A stretch of DNA of 19,224 nucleotides from Actinomycetota bacterium (GTDB taxonomy: Bacteria > Actinomycetota > Thermoleophilia > Miltoncostaeales > Miltoncostaeaceae). The translations under genes were made by a program, and so were the position numbers. This document shows positions 6,544 to 14,864 of this stretch, one piece after another. The notes under the pieces are model-generated. The model was given only the letters and a program-made list of their open reading frames with translations, made no database searches and was not told the DNA's origin. Position 1 is the first letter of the stretch, and every line of letters starts with the position of its first letter. The stretch is from the NCBI GenBank assembly GCA_947475125.1, contig CANJMX010000011.1:1-19224 (forward strand), given 5' to 3'.

Positions 6544-7152
6544 ATGACCGCTTCCCCCAACTTGATCGCCGCGCCTGTGCGCCGCCCTCGTGGCCGCCCC
6601 CGCAACCCGGGCGTGGAGGATGCCGTGCTCTCGGCCGTGCGCGACCTGCTCGTGGAGCGCGGAATGGCCGGTTGCACCATTGCTGCTGTCGCAGAGCGGG
6701 CAGCCGTGGGGAAGGGCACCATCTATCTGCGCTGGCCCGATCTGGAGGCCCTGATCGTGGATGCACTGGCGGAGCGCCTCGTTGATCCTCGGCCATTCGA
6801 CACCGGGTCGGTGCGCGGCGACCTCGTGGGGGTATTGGGGGCACTCGTTCGTGGGCTTCGCAGTGACGACGGCCCGTTGTTCGCTGCCGCCATCGGCAAC
6901 CTCTCCCGCTCGCCCAGGCTCCATGCCCTGTATCTCGAGCACGTCGTGGGCCCGCTCGACGCCGCCATCTGCGACATCCTCAGAATGGGCATCACCCGGG
7001 GGGAGATCCGCAGAGATGCAGACATTCACCTCACCACAAAGCTGCTGGTCGGGCCGCTGGTCATCGAGGCCCTCGTCTGGCAGCAGCATCTCAAGGACGA
7101 CATCGCGGCCGACGTGGTCGATGCCCTGCTTCCCGGCCTACGTCCGGCCTGA
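6544..7152 (+). CDS. TetR/AcrR-family transcriptional regulator
   Basis: A 202-residue ligand-responsive repressor. A basic arm (RRPRGRPRNP, residues 13-22) precedes the three-helix DNA-binding domain. The helix-turn-helix lies at about 45-64 (TIAAVAERAAVGKGTIYLRW), with the usual glycine and tyrosine of the recognition helix. The ligand-binding C-terminal domain (about 85-200) resembles the TetR_C type with the RLHALYLEHVVGPL helix. I chose ATG 6544 for the TGAGGA Shine-Dalgarno ten bases upstream; ATG 6520 or 6463 would add an unconserved-looking leader. It follows the TSUP pair in the same direction and converges on nuoN with 27 bases between stops. The target genes and ligand are unknown. 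Confidence 0.9.
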   Translation: MTASPNLIAAPVRRPRGRPRNPGVEDAVLSAVRDLLVERGMAGCTIAAVAERAAVGKGTIYLRWPDLEALIVDALAERLVDPRPFDTGSVRGDLVGVLGALVRGLRSDDGPLFAAAIGNLSRSPRLHALYLEHVVGPLDAAICDILRMGITRGEIRRDADIHLTTKLLVGPLVIEALVWQQHLKDDIAADVVDALLPGLRPA

Positions 7153-7179
7153 CCCGACCGGCGCCCATCCTGAGGGCGG

Positions 7180-8625
7180 CTAGGGAAGGAGCGACGCCCC
7201 GGCGTCGCGGCACAGGTCGATGACCGGCTGCGCCCAGATGGCCAGGGCGACAATGGCCACGCCGCCCGCGACGGCCACGGTTGCGACTGCACGCGGCACG
7301 CGCAGGGTGCGCTCGGGAACATCGCGCACTGGCTCAGGTGACCACATCACAATGCTCACGCGCAGGTAGTACACAACGCTCACCGCGCTGGCGAGGGCCC
7401 CCACAATGGCCAGCCACAGCATGTCGCTGTCGATGGCCGCAGAGAACAGCATGAACTTGCCGATGAACCCAGCCAGGGGCGGGAACCCGGCCAGCGACAG
7501 CATGGCCAGCGTCATTACCACTCCGGCCCATGGGCGCCGCCGGCCATATCCGGTGAACGCCTCCAGCTGGTCGCCATCCTCCACCTCGCGCTCGCGCAGA
7601 ATGACGATGGCGAATGCGGCAAGGGTCATGGCCAGGTAGGCGATGAGGTAATAGATGAGGGCCTCGGCACCAAACGCGGTGCCCACGGCCACGCCCATCA
7701 GCAGGTATCCCGCCTGGGCCACGCTCGACCAGGCGAGCATGCGCTTCACACTGTTCTGGCGCAGCGCACCGATGTTGCCCACCACCATCGACGCGGCGGC
7801 GATGGCCCCGATGAGCACCCGCCAGTCGGCGATGGCCCCCTGGGCGGCACCGGTGAACACCAGGAGGAATGCCCCCATGGCCGCGGCCTTGGTGCCGGTG
7901 GACATAAACGTGGTCACCGGGGTGGGCGCGCCTTGGTACACGTCGGGCGTCCACATATGAAACGGCACGGCCGACGCCTTGAACCCGAGGGCAACGGCCA
8001 CCAGCGCCATTGCGGCAACGAGCAGCGGCTGCGACGTAAGGGGCCCGGCGTGCGCGAGGCGCTCGCCAATCACGTCGAGCGACGTGCTGCCGGTCATGCC
8101 ATACAAAAGGGCGAAGCCGTAGATGAGGGTGGCCGTGCCAATGGCGCCCGTGATGAGGTACTTCAGGCCGCTCTCCAGCGACTGCTCACGGGTCACCTCA
8201 ATGGCGCAGAGGATGTATAGCGACACCGACAACAGCTCGATGCCGATGAACATCACGATCAGGTCGCCGGCGGTGACCGTGAGCATCATCCCGGTCGCGG
8301 CGGCAAGGATGAGACCGATGTACTCACCGCGCCTGCCCGCGCCTGCGGGCTCGCCCCACGAGAGCGCGATGGTGGCAAGGGTGGCCACAAGGATGATCCC
8401 CGACATGAGCAGGCCCATGTGCGTGAGCCGGATCTCGCCCTCAAAGCCGCTCTGCGGCCTGTCCCACATGGCGATGAGCGTGAGCAGGGAGATGCCGACG
8501 CCCAGCAGGCCGATCCACTCGGGCAGGCGCCGCAGGTCGCCGGGCAATGAAAAGGCGCCGCTCACAATGGCCAACAGGGCAGCGGCCGACATGACGTACA
8601 GCGGTATGCCGACGACGACGTTCAC
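7180..8625 (-). CDS. nuoN: NADH-quinone oxidoreductase subunit N
   Basis: Antiporter-like proton-pumping membrane subunit of complex I. The 481-residue product has about 14 hydrophobic helices. The charged residues expected for proton transfer are present: TM5 glutamate E130 (FIGIELLSVS), TM7 lysine K216 (GFKASAVPFHMW), TM8 lysine K246 (STGTKAAAMG) and TM12 lysine K390 (GFIGKFMLF). VKRMLAWSS and PDVYQGAPTPV are also typical of NuoN. The start is GTG 8625, which forms a GTGA overlap with the nuoM stop and follows an AGGAG Shine-Dalgarno by 5 bases; a longer frame upstream would only lie over nuoM. It is the last gene of the nuo operon and converges with the TetR gene. Confidence 0.96.
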   Translation of the reverse strand: MNVVVGIPLYVMSAAALLAIVSGAFSLPGDLRRLPEWIGLLGVGISLLTLIAMWDRPQSGFEGEIRLTHMGLLMSGIILVATLATIALSWGEPAGAGRRGEYIGLILAAATGMMLTVTAGDLIVMFIGIELLSVSLYILCAIEVTREQSLESGLKYLITGAIGTATLIYGFALLYGMTGSTSLDVIGERLAHAGPLTSQPLLVAAMALVAVALGFKASAVPFHMWTPDVYQGAPTPVTTFMSTGTKAAAMGAFLLVFTGAAQGAIADWRVLIGAIAAASMVVGNIGALRQNSVKRMLAWSSVAQAGYLLMGVAVGTAFGAEALIYYLIAYLAMTLAAFAIVILREREVEDGDQLEAFTGYGRRRPWAGVVMTLAMLSLAGFPPLAGFIGKFMLFSAAIDSDMLWLAIVGALASAVSVVYYLRVSIVMWSPEPVRDVPERTLRVPRAVATVAVAGGVAIVALAIWAQPVIDLCRDAGASLLP

Positions 8626-10160
8626 GGGCGCTCCTGCGTTGCCGTGGCGGACGGGGCGATTTGAATGGGGGGCCTCCCGGCAACCACCTGTGCAGGCGCG
8701 ATGGCCCGATCTGTGGCCTTGGCGCTGGCATCCACGAACACCCGCGGCCACAGGGCGATGAGGAACATGATGAGGATGAGCGGTACCAGCACGATGGCGT
8801 CGCCACGACGCAGTTCGGTCGCCCGGCCCTCGTCGGAAACGCCCTTCACCGGGCCATTCATCGTGGATTGGTACATGCGCAGCATGTAGACCGCGGCGTA
8901 GATCACGCCGGCCATGGCGATGACGGCCATCCAGGCGTACTGGCGAAATACCCCACCGAGAATGAAGAACTCGCCCACGAATGCATTGGACCCGGGCAGG
9001 GCCAGCGCGGCCATGGTGACGATGAGGAACGCCACGGCCAATCGCGGGGCGCCCTTGGCCAGCCCGCCCAGGCGGCCCATATCCTCGGTGCCCGTCCCGC
9101 GCCCCAGCACCATCACGATGGTGAACGCAGCGGCCACCACTACCCCGTGGTTGATCATCTGCAGCACGGCCCCCTGCGCCGCCATTTGGTCAAACACCAT
9201 GATTCCCAGAACGATGAATCCCAGGTGGGCAAGGCTTGAGTAACCCACGAGCAGTCGCATGGTGCGCGCACGCCACGCGAGCAGCGATCCGTACACGATG
9301 CCGATGAGCGCCAGGATGGCGATGGGGATGAGCAGCGTGTTGGCGCCATCGGGGAACAGCGGCACGCCGATGCGCAGCAGGCCGTATACGCCGGCCTTGC
9401 TCATGAGCGCGGCCATGAGCGCGGTCACCACGATGGGCGCCTCACCGTAGGCCAGCGGCAACCATCCGTGGAATGGCCACAGGGGCAACTTGATGGCGAA
9501 GGCCAGTACGAACCCGGCGAACAGCAGGGTGGATGCCGTGCCCGAGAACGGCACGCCCTGGATGTCGCGGATGAGGAAGGTGGCGTAGCCCAGGTGGTCG
9601 CGGGCGATCAGGGCCGTGGAGATGATGGCCACGAGCATGATGAGGCTGCCCACCATCGTGTACACGACAAACGTGAGGCCGGCACGCCTGCGGTTGTCGC
9701 CACCCCAGGTCCAGATAAGGAACGCGAATGGGATGAGCATGAACTCCCAGAACACGTAGAACAACACCAGGTCGCCCGAGGTGAACAGCCCCAGAAGGCC
9801 GACCTCCGACAACAGGAGCAGCGACAGGAACATGTTGCCGCGCTCGGGCAGGTGCTGGCAGGCGGCGATCATCCCGAGGGTAAACAGCACGGTGGTGAGC
9901 AGTACGAGCCAGATGGAGATGCCGTCCACGCCCAGGTCCCACGAAATGCCCAGGCTCGTGATCCAGTCCACGTGGTCGATCTGCTGAAGCGCCCCCGACC
10001 CGCGGTCAAACAGCACGAGCACCACGATCGACACGGCAACGGTGAGCCCGGTGCCTGCCAGTGCCACGGTGCGCGCCAGCATGCGGTCGTGCTGCGGTAC
10101 CAGTGCCAGCACGATGGCGGCGACAAGCGGCACGATCACCAGCAGCGAGACCCAGGGCAT
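8622..10160 (-). CDS. nuoM: NADH-quinone oxidoreductase subunit M
   Basis: Antiporter-like proton-pumping subunit of complex I, 512 residues with about 14 helices. The TM5 glutamate E139 (VFWEFMLIP), TM7 lysine K224 (AFAIKLPLWP), TM8 lysine K255 (LMSKAGVYG) and the TM12 glutamate in AFVGEFFIL are all present. Two usually conserved spots differ: the WLPDAH motif reads WLPLAYGEAP, and the D-x-K-R start of a later helix reads TMRLLVGYSS (arginine R302 where lysine is usual). The C-terminus is a hydrophilic tail of about 40 residues. The start is ATG 10160, sharing one base with the nuoL stop (TGATG), behind a GGGGGTGG purine run. NuoM identity rests on position between L and N and on overall pattern. 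Confidence 0.95.
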   Translation of the reverse strand: MPWVSLLVIVPLVAAIVLALVPQHDRMLARTVALAGTGLTVAVSIVVLVLFDRGSGALQQIDHVDWITSLGISWDLGVDGISIWLVLLTTVLFTLGMIAACQHLPERGNMFLSLLLLSEVGLLGLFTSGDLVLFYVFWEFMLIPFAFLIWTWGGDNRRRAGLTFVVYTMVGSLIMLVAIISTALIARDHLGYATFLIRDIQGVPFSGTASTLLFAGFVLAFAIKLPLWPFHGWLPLAYGEAPIVVTALMAALMSKAGVYGLLRIGVPLFPDGANTLLIPIAILALIGIVYGSLLAWRARTMRLLVGYSSLAHLGFIVLGIMVFDQMAAQGAVLQMINHGVVVAAAFTIVMVLGRGTGTEDMGRLGGLAKGAPRLAVAFLIVTMAALALPGSNAFVGEFFILGGVFRQYAWMAVIAMAGVIYAAVYMLRMYQSTMNGPVKGVSDEGRATELRRGDAIVLVPLILIMFLIALWPRVFVDASAKATDRAIAPAQVVAGRPPIQIAPSATATQERP

Positions 10161-12076
10161 CAGGCCACCCCCGCCACGACGATGGCAAGAATGACGCCCG
10201 CCACTGCAAGGCCCGCGATCATGGCGAAGGCGTACGAGCGCACGAAACCATTCTCCGATGCGCTCACCACGCGCGCGGTGTCGCGGATCACCGCGGCCGT
10301 GCCGGTGATGAGGCCCTGCGGGCCCTTCGGCTCAACCTCATCGAGCAGCACGGTGCCGAGCTCGCGGCCGGGCTCAATGAACACGTCGTCGTAGGCCTCG
10401 TCAAACAGATAGGCCTCGCGCATCACCTCGCGCGGTCCACGCGCCACGGCGGCAAGGCGGATGCGCCGCTGTGGGTCGGCAGCGAAGAGCCACCAGGCCA
10501 GGGCGATGCCCCCAAGCGCAGCAGCGGTCGAGAAGCCGATGGTGAGCCATACCTGTGCGTTGGTCGCCTCAAGCGGGTGCTGCACGTCGGCCAGCACGGG
10601 TGCCAGCCAGTCGCTGATGCCGGTCCAGCCGAAGGGCACCTGAATCCATCCGCCCACAAAGCTGAGCACGCCCAGGATGATGACCGGCACCGCCATCCAC
10701 CACTTGGAGGGGTGCGGCGCGTGCGCGTAGCCGCCCGTGGGCTCGGGTCCGAAGAAGGCCCGGAACAGCAGGCGGAACATGTAGAGCGCGGTGAGGAACG
10801 CACCCACCACGCCGATAATCCAGCAGGCCACGCCAACCGGCCCAGCCGCGAGTGACGTGGCGAGGATGTCGTCCTTGCTGAAGAACGCATCAAAGCCCGG
10901 GAATCCGGCAATCGCCAGGCAACCCATGCCCATGCCGAAGTAGGCCACGCGCAGGTACTTCTTGAGCCCGCCCATCTTGTTGAGGCTCTGCTCGTCGTGC
11001 AGGGCGTGGATGACGATGCCGGCGGCAAGGAACAGGCAGGCCTTGAAGAAGGCGTGCATGAGCAGGTGGAACATGGCCGCCGAGTACGCGCCAAGGCCCG
11101 CGGCCATGATCATGTAGCCGATCTGACTCACGGTGCTCCAGGCGAGCACACGCTTGATGTCCACCTGCTGCAGGGCCACGGTGGCGGCCATCAGCAGCGT
11201 GGCGGCACCGATAACGGCGATGATCTGGCCCGCGAGCTCGGACATCTGAAACAGCGCGTGGCAGCGCACGATCAGGTACACGCCTGCGGTCACCATGGTG
11301 GCGGCGTGGATCAGCGCGCTTACCGGTGTGGGGCCCTCCATGGCATCGGGCAGCCATGTGTGTAGTGGAATCTGCGCGCTCTTGGCCGCGGCGCCAACGA
11401 ACAGCAGTAGGCACACGGCCAGCGCCGTGCCGCTGTTCGCTCCCAGCTGATCGGCGTTGGCAAATGCCTGCTGGTAGTCGAGCGTGCCCAGCTGGCGAAG
11501 AATGAGCAAGACCCCCAGCACCAGGCCCGCGTCGCCGATCACGTTCATCACAAATGCCTTCTTGGCCGCCGCCACCGCTGCGGGGCGCTCGTACCAGAAG
11601 CCGATCAGCAGGTACGAGGCCAGGCCCACAAATCCCCAGCCCACGATGAGGAAGAAGAAGTTGCCGGCCAGCACCAGGAGCAGCATCGAGAACACGAACA
11701 GGTTCATCTCGGCGAAAAACCGCCGGTAGTCGCGGTCGTTCTGCATGTACTCGGCGCTGAACAGGTGGATGAGAAACCCGACCCCGGTGATGATGAGCAT
11801 CATCATCACGCTGAGCGGATCGACGAGGATCGAAAGATCCAGCGATGTACCGCCGATTGAGATCCACTCGTAGAGGCCCGATGTGAACGTGCGGTCGTCG
11901 GGTGCGTTCATGAGCAGGCTCACGAAGATGGTGACGGCCAGCGCAAAGGCGATGAGGATGCTGCCGATGCCGATGAGGCGTGTGGCTGCGCGCGGGGGCT
12001 CCCCGGGCCATGCCACCAGGGTGATGCCGCCGAGCAGCGGCAACACGAGCACGATCCAGGCGAGCGTCGTCTGCAC
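10160..12076 (-). CDS. nuoL: NADH-quinone oxidoreductase subunit L
   Basis: Distal antiporter-like proton-pumping subunit, 638 residues, with the extra C-terminal helices and lateral-arm region typical of NuoL. Hallmarks are AAKSAQIPLHTWLPDAMEGP (TM7 lysine K232), SALIHAATMVTAGVYL, VDIKRVLAWSTVSQIGYM and FFSKDDIL (TM12 K401, D402). The TM5 glutamate (E144 in E. coli) is replaced: the motif usually GWE-x-VGL-x-SYLLIGF reads GWGFVGLASYLLIGF, giving glycine at residue 148. The start is GTG 12076, three bases after the nuoK stop, with an AAGGG Shine-Dalgarno about 8 bases upstream. The stop shares a base with the nuoM start. Confidence 0.96.
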   Translation of the reverse strand: MQTTLAWIVLVLPLLGGITLVAWPGEPPRAATRLIGIGSILIAFALAVTIFVSLLMNAPDDRTFTSGLYEWISIGGTSLDLSILVDPLSVMMMLIITGVGFLIHLFSAEYMQNDRDYRRFFAEMNLFVFSMLLLVLAGNFFFLIVGWGFVGLASYLLIGFWYERPAAVAAAKKAFVMNVIGDAGLVLGVLLILRQLGTLDYQQAFANADQLGANSGTALAVCLLLFVGAAAKSAQIPLHTWLPDAMEGPTPVSALIHAATMVTAGVYLIVRCHALFQMSELAGQIIAVIGAATLLMAATVALQQVDIKRVLAWSTVSQIGYMIMAAGLGAYSAAMFHLLMHAFFKACLFLAAGIVIHALHDEQSLNKMGGLKKYLRVAYFGMGMGCLAIAGFPGFDAFFSKDDILATSLAAGPVGVACWIIGVVGAFLTALYMFRLLFRAFFGPEPTGGYAHAPHPSKWWMAVPVIILGVLSFVGGWIQVPFGWTGISDWLAPVLADVQHPLEATNAQVWLTIGFSTAAALGGIALAWWLFAADPQRRIRLAAVARGPREVMREAYLFDEAYDDVFIEPGRELGTVLLDEVEPKGPQGLITGTAAVIRDTARVVSASENGFVRSYAFAMIAGLAVAGVILAIVVAGVA

Positions 12077-12079
12077 GGG

Positions 12080-12385
12080 TCAGCCCTTCATGGACGACAT
12101 CTCGTCCACGTCGAGGTTCATGCGGCTACGGAATACCGCGACCACCAGACCCAGCCCGATAACCACCTCGGCGGCCGCCACCACCATCACCACAAGCGCG
12201 AAGATCTGTCCCGCAGGGTCATTCCACTGACGCGAGAAGCCGATGAGCAGGATGTTGCCGGCGTTCAGCATCAGCTCGATCGACAGCAGCAACAGCAGCG
12301 GGTTGCGACGACGCATGACGCCCAGCATCCCGAGGCCCAGCAGCACGATGGACAGCACGATGTAGGCGGACATTGGGACGATCAT
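12080..12385 (-). CDS. nuoK: NADH-quinone oxidoreductase subunit K
   Basis: Small membrane subunit of complex I (ND4L homologue), 101 residues with three helices. It takes part in the proton path linking the quinone site to the pumping subunits. The two functionally important glutamates are present: E37 in LLLSIELMLNAGN and E73 in AAAEVVIGLGL. The length matches the family's usual 100 residues. The start ATG 12385 overlaps the nuoJ stop (ATGA) and follows a strong GGAGGGAGG Shine-Dalgarno. A later in-frame ATG at 12373 gives the more standard N-terminus but has less start context. Confidence 0.96.
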   Translation of the reverse strand: MIVPMSAYIVLSIVLLGLGMLGVMRRRNPLLLLLSIELMLNAGNILLIGFSRQWNDPAGQIFALVVMVVAAAEVVIGLGLVVAVFRSRMNLDVDEMSSMKG

Positions 12386-12903
12386 CGGCCTCCCTCCAAC
12401 TGCACCGCGCGCTTGGCCAGGATGACCGCACCAACGGCGGCCACCAGCAGGATGAGCGACGTGCCCTCAAAGGCGATGATGTGATCGCTGAGAAATGCAT
12501 GGCCAATTGCCGCAGGGGATCCCACATCAGTGTCCGTCGGTGCGGGCACCTCGGGGCCGATTGTGGAGTTGAGCACCGCGATCACGCCGAAGGCACCGAT
12601 GCCGAGCAGGGCAATCCAACCGACGGCCTGCATGGCGTCCAGCCGGTCGCGCCCGGGCACCTCGTTGCGCTCACCCAGGTAGGCGATGACGAACAGGAAC
12701 AGCACCACAATGGCGCCGGCGTACACGATCACCTGCAGGGCAGCCACAAACGGCGCCATCAGCACGATGAACAAGAGCGCCACCGACAGCAGGGTGCCGA
12801 TGAGCGACACCGCTGCGCGGAAGGCGTCCTTGAAGAACACCACGCCGATTCCAAAGCCCACGGCACCGATGGCCGCGATGGCGAAGGTGATCTGCTCACC
12901 CAT
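12382..12903 (-). CDS. nuoJ: NADH-quinone oxidoreductase subunit J
   Basis: Membrane subunit of complex I (ND6 homologue), 173 residues with five predicted helices. The third helix carries the conserved ALQVIVYAGAIVVLFLFVI segment, whose pi-bulge region around the YAG tyrosine moves during turnover in known structures. The N-terminal half (FKDAFRAAVSLIGTLLSVALLF) also matches the family. The hydrophilic loop before the last helix is rich in Pro, Thr and Asp. The start ATG 12903 lies 8 bases inside the upstream cupin gene, so translation is probably coupled to the cupin, not directly to nuoI as in common nuo operons. Confidence 0.95.
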   Translation of the reverse strand: MGEQITFAIAAIGAVGFGIGVVFFKDAFRAAVSLIGTLLSVALLFIVLMAPFVAALQVIVYAGAIVVLFLFVIAYLGERNEVPGRDRLDAMQAVGWIALLGIGAFGVIAVLNSTIGPEVPAPTDTDVGSPAAIGHAFLSDHIIAFEGTSLILLVAAVGAVILAKRAVQLEGGR

Positions 12904-13390
12904 TGGTCAGCACCGCCGGGTCGTACTCGTCGAGAACGCGCATGCCATGTTGCCCGGCGATGTGCATAGCGCGGTCGGCTGCTGCCGGGTCGACGGCGGG
13001 AAGGGGTGCGCCCTCGGTGTGCGGGTCGCACACCTCCAGCAGAAACGCCTCCATGTCGTCGGGTGGCGACAGCGTGCAGAGGAGGCGCGCCGGGGCATCG
13101 CTCAGGTTGCGGTAGGTGTGGGCCAGGTGCGGGGTGATGGTCACCGACTCGCCGGGCGACAGGCGGTGCACGCCCTCGCTGGTGATGACGGTGATGCCAC
13201 CCTCCAGACACATGTACTGCTCGGCGGCCTCGTGCGAATGCATGTGGCGCGGCCCACCACCTGGGCGCGATGTGATCTCGGCAATAAGAAACCCACCGGC
13301 GGTTTCGCGGCTGGTGGCGTGCACGCGAAAGCCCTCTCCCATAAACAGCATGGGTGCACCGGGGATGAGTGCGTCAACGGCCACGCTCAT
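12896..13390 (-). CDS. Cupin-domain protein embedded in the nuo operon
   Basis: A 164-residue single-domain cupin of unknown role. It matches the cupin motifs with exact spacing. Motif 1, G(X)5HXH(X)3E(X)6G, is G45, H51, H53, E57, G64. Motif 2, G(X)5-P-X-G-(X)2-H-(X)3-N, keeps G80, H91 and N95 but has T and H at the P and G positions. H51, H53, E57 and H91 are the expected metal ligands (Fe, Mn, Ni or Zn). The protein is soluble, without signal peptide, helix or DNA-binding domain, and has a C-terminal helical extension of about 50 residues. Its start overlaps nuoI by ATGA (13387-13390) and its end overlaps nuoJ by 8 bases, so it is made together with complex I. It could be an enzyme (dioxygenase, isomerase) or a metal- or quinone-related helper; this cannot be decided. 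Confidence 0.92.
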   Translation of the reverse strand: MSVAVDALIPGAPMLFMGEGFRVHATSRETAGGFLIAEITSRPGGGPRHMHSHEAAEQYMCLEGGITVITSEGVHRLSPGESVTITPHLAHTYRNLSDAPARLLCTLSPPDDMEAFLLEVCDPHTEGAPLPAVDPAAADRAMHIAGQHGMRVLDEYDPAVLTNG

Positions 13391-13869
13391 GCCTCGCCCG
13401 GGGGGATGGGCCCGCCCGGCACGTTGGGGTGAAGCGGCGGCTGCTTGGGGGCGGGCTCCAGCAGCACATCCTTGGTGTAGATGAGGGCCTCGCGGGTGTA
13501 CTCGCTGAGCTCGTACGAGTGCTCGAGCGTGATGGCGTCGAATGGGCACGCGATCTCGCAGTAGCCGCAGAAGATGCAGCGCGCCATGTTGATCTCATAG
13601 ATGCGCGCGTAGCGCTCGCCAGCGCTCACCCGGTGCTCGGGCGTGTTCTCCTCGGCCACCACGCGAATGCAGTCAGCCGGGCAGGCGGCGGCACACAGCG
13701 AGCAGCCCACGCACTTCTCCAGCCCGTCATCGTGCAGCCACAGGCGGTGGCGACCACGAAAGCGCGGGTACACGGGAGTCTTGTGCTCGGGGTAGCCAAT
13801 GGTGACGGGCTTGGTGAGCAGCGTCCGGAACGTGACGCCAAACCCCTTGAGTGCGTCGAGGCGGCCCAT
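13387..13869 (-). CDS. nuoI: NADH-quinone oxidoreductase subunit I (2x[4Fe-4S])
   Basis: Peripheral-arm subunit that carries clusters N6a and N6b and passes electrons from NuoG towards NuoB. The 160-residue product has two ferredoxin motifs: C53-x2-C56-x2-C59-x3-C63 (CVGCSLCAAACP) and C98-x2-C101-x2-C104-x3-C108 (CIFCGYCEIACP). An amphipathic N-terminal segment binds the membrane arm, and the YPRFRGRH stretch is typical. A Pro-rich tail ends the protein. The start ATG 13869 shares a base with the nuoH stop (TGATG); there is no strong Shine-Dalgarno, so coupling to nuoH is likely. Downstream it overlaps the cupin start by 4 bases. Confidence 0.97.
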   Translation of the reverse strand: MGRLDALKGFGVTFRTLLTKPVTIGYPEHKTPVYPRFRGRHRLWLHDDGLEKCVGCSLCAAACPADCIRVVAEENTPEHRVSAGERYARIYEINMARCIFCGYCEIACPFDAITLEHSYELSEYTREALIYTKDVLLEPAPKQPPLHPNVPGGPIPPGEA

Positions 13870-14864
13870 CAGTTGGCAAACCCGAGGCCGACGATGACGG
13901 CGGTGAGCAGCAGGTTGGCGGTGGCCACCGGCAGCAGCACCTTCCAACCGAACTTCATCAGGCGGTCGTAGCGCAGGCGCGGCACGGTGGCGCGCACCCA
14001 GATGAAGACGAACAGCAGCACGGCGATCTTGATGCCCAGCCAGATGAAGCCGGGCAGGAAGGGCCCGTCGGGGCCGCCCAGAAACAGCGTGGCGGCGATG
14101 GCCGACACGATGATCATGTTGGTGTACTCGGCCAGGAAGAACATTGCGAACTTCACCGAGCTGTACTCCAGGTTGTAGCCCGCGATGAGCTCGCTCTCGG
14201 CTTCGGCCAAGTCGAAGGGCGTGCGGTTGGTCTCGGCAAAGGCCGCGATCATGAAGATGATGAAGCCGATGGGCTGGTAGACGATGTACCAGATGTGTGC
14301 GGCCTGGTCGTTGGCGATGTCAACCAGTGACAGGCTCTGGCTGATCATGATGACGCCCACGATGGACAGGCCCATGGCCACCTCGTAGCTCACCAGTTGG
14401 GCCGCACTGCGCGCGGCGCCCAGCAGCGAGTACTTGTTGCCACTTGCCCAGCCGCCGAGGATGAGCCCGTAGAAGCCCAGGCTGCTCATGGCGAACACAA
14501 ACAGCACGCCCACGCTCAGGTCGGCCCCGTACATGGTGATGGTGTGCCCGCCGACCTCATGCACCCCGCCAAAGGGGATGACCGCGAGCGTGGCCACGGC
14601 GGCGATCACGCAGATAAGCGGCGACAGACGGAAGATCGTGGCGTTGGCGCCCTCAGGCACGAAGTCTTCCTTGAACGTCAACTTGCCCAGGTCGGCAAGC
14701 GGCTGCATCAGTCCAAAGGGGCCAGCTCGGTTGGGACCACGCCGCGCCTGGAAGCGTCCGATCAACTGGCGCTCAAGCAGGGTGAGGTATGCGAACGACG
14801 ACAGCACCACCACCACAACGATGATGGCCTGGATGATCATGGTGAGGAGTGCTTCCTGGGGCAT
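13869..14864 (-). CDS. nuoH: NADH-quinone oxidoreductase subunit H
   Basis: Heel subunit of the membrane arm (ND1 homologue) that forms most of the quinone chamber and the start of the proton path. The 331-residue product has eight predicted helices. Conserved landmarks are LLERQLIGRFQARRGPNRAG (residues 29-48), followed by GLMQPLADLGKLTFKE, and the acidic third loop AFAETNRTPFDLAEAESELI (208-227) with E211, D218, E221, E223 and E225. The LEYSS segment follows. The ATG at 14864 is chosen because it shares a base with the nuoG stop (TGATG); a longer open frame upstream lies over nuoG. Length is normal for the family. Confidence 0.97.
   Translation of the reverse strand: MPQEALLTMIIQAIIVVVVVLSSFAYLTLLERQLIGRFQARRGPNRAGPFGLMQPLADLGKLTFKEDFVPEGANATIFRLSPLICVIAAVATLAVIPFGGVHEVGGHTITMYGADLSVGVLFVFAMSSLGFYGLILGGWASGNKYSLLGAARSAAQLVSYEVAMGLSIVGVIMISQSLSLVDIANDQAAHIWYIVYQPIGFIIFMIAAFAETNRTPFDLAEAESELIAGYNLEYSSVKFAMFFLAEYTNMIIVSAIAATLFLGGPDGPFLPGFIWLGIKIAVLLFVFIWVRATVPRLRYDRLMKFGWKVLLPVATANLLLTAVIVGLGFAN

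Noticed and set aside
7161..7179. CGCCC/GGGCG hairpin between the TetR and nuoN stops as a terminator
   Set aside because: Five-base stem with a 7-base loop and no T-run on either strand; expected by chance in GC-rich DNA.
10890..12011. 373-residue ORF on the same strand as nuoL in another frame
   Set aside because: Arg/His-rich composition without any motif; nuoL has strong conserved motifs throughout this stretch.
13391..13549. N-terminal extension of the cupin frame into nuoI
   Set aside because: The extra residues are Arg/His/Pro-rich shadow sequence of nuoI. The ATG at 13390 gives a complete cupin and an ATGA junction.
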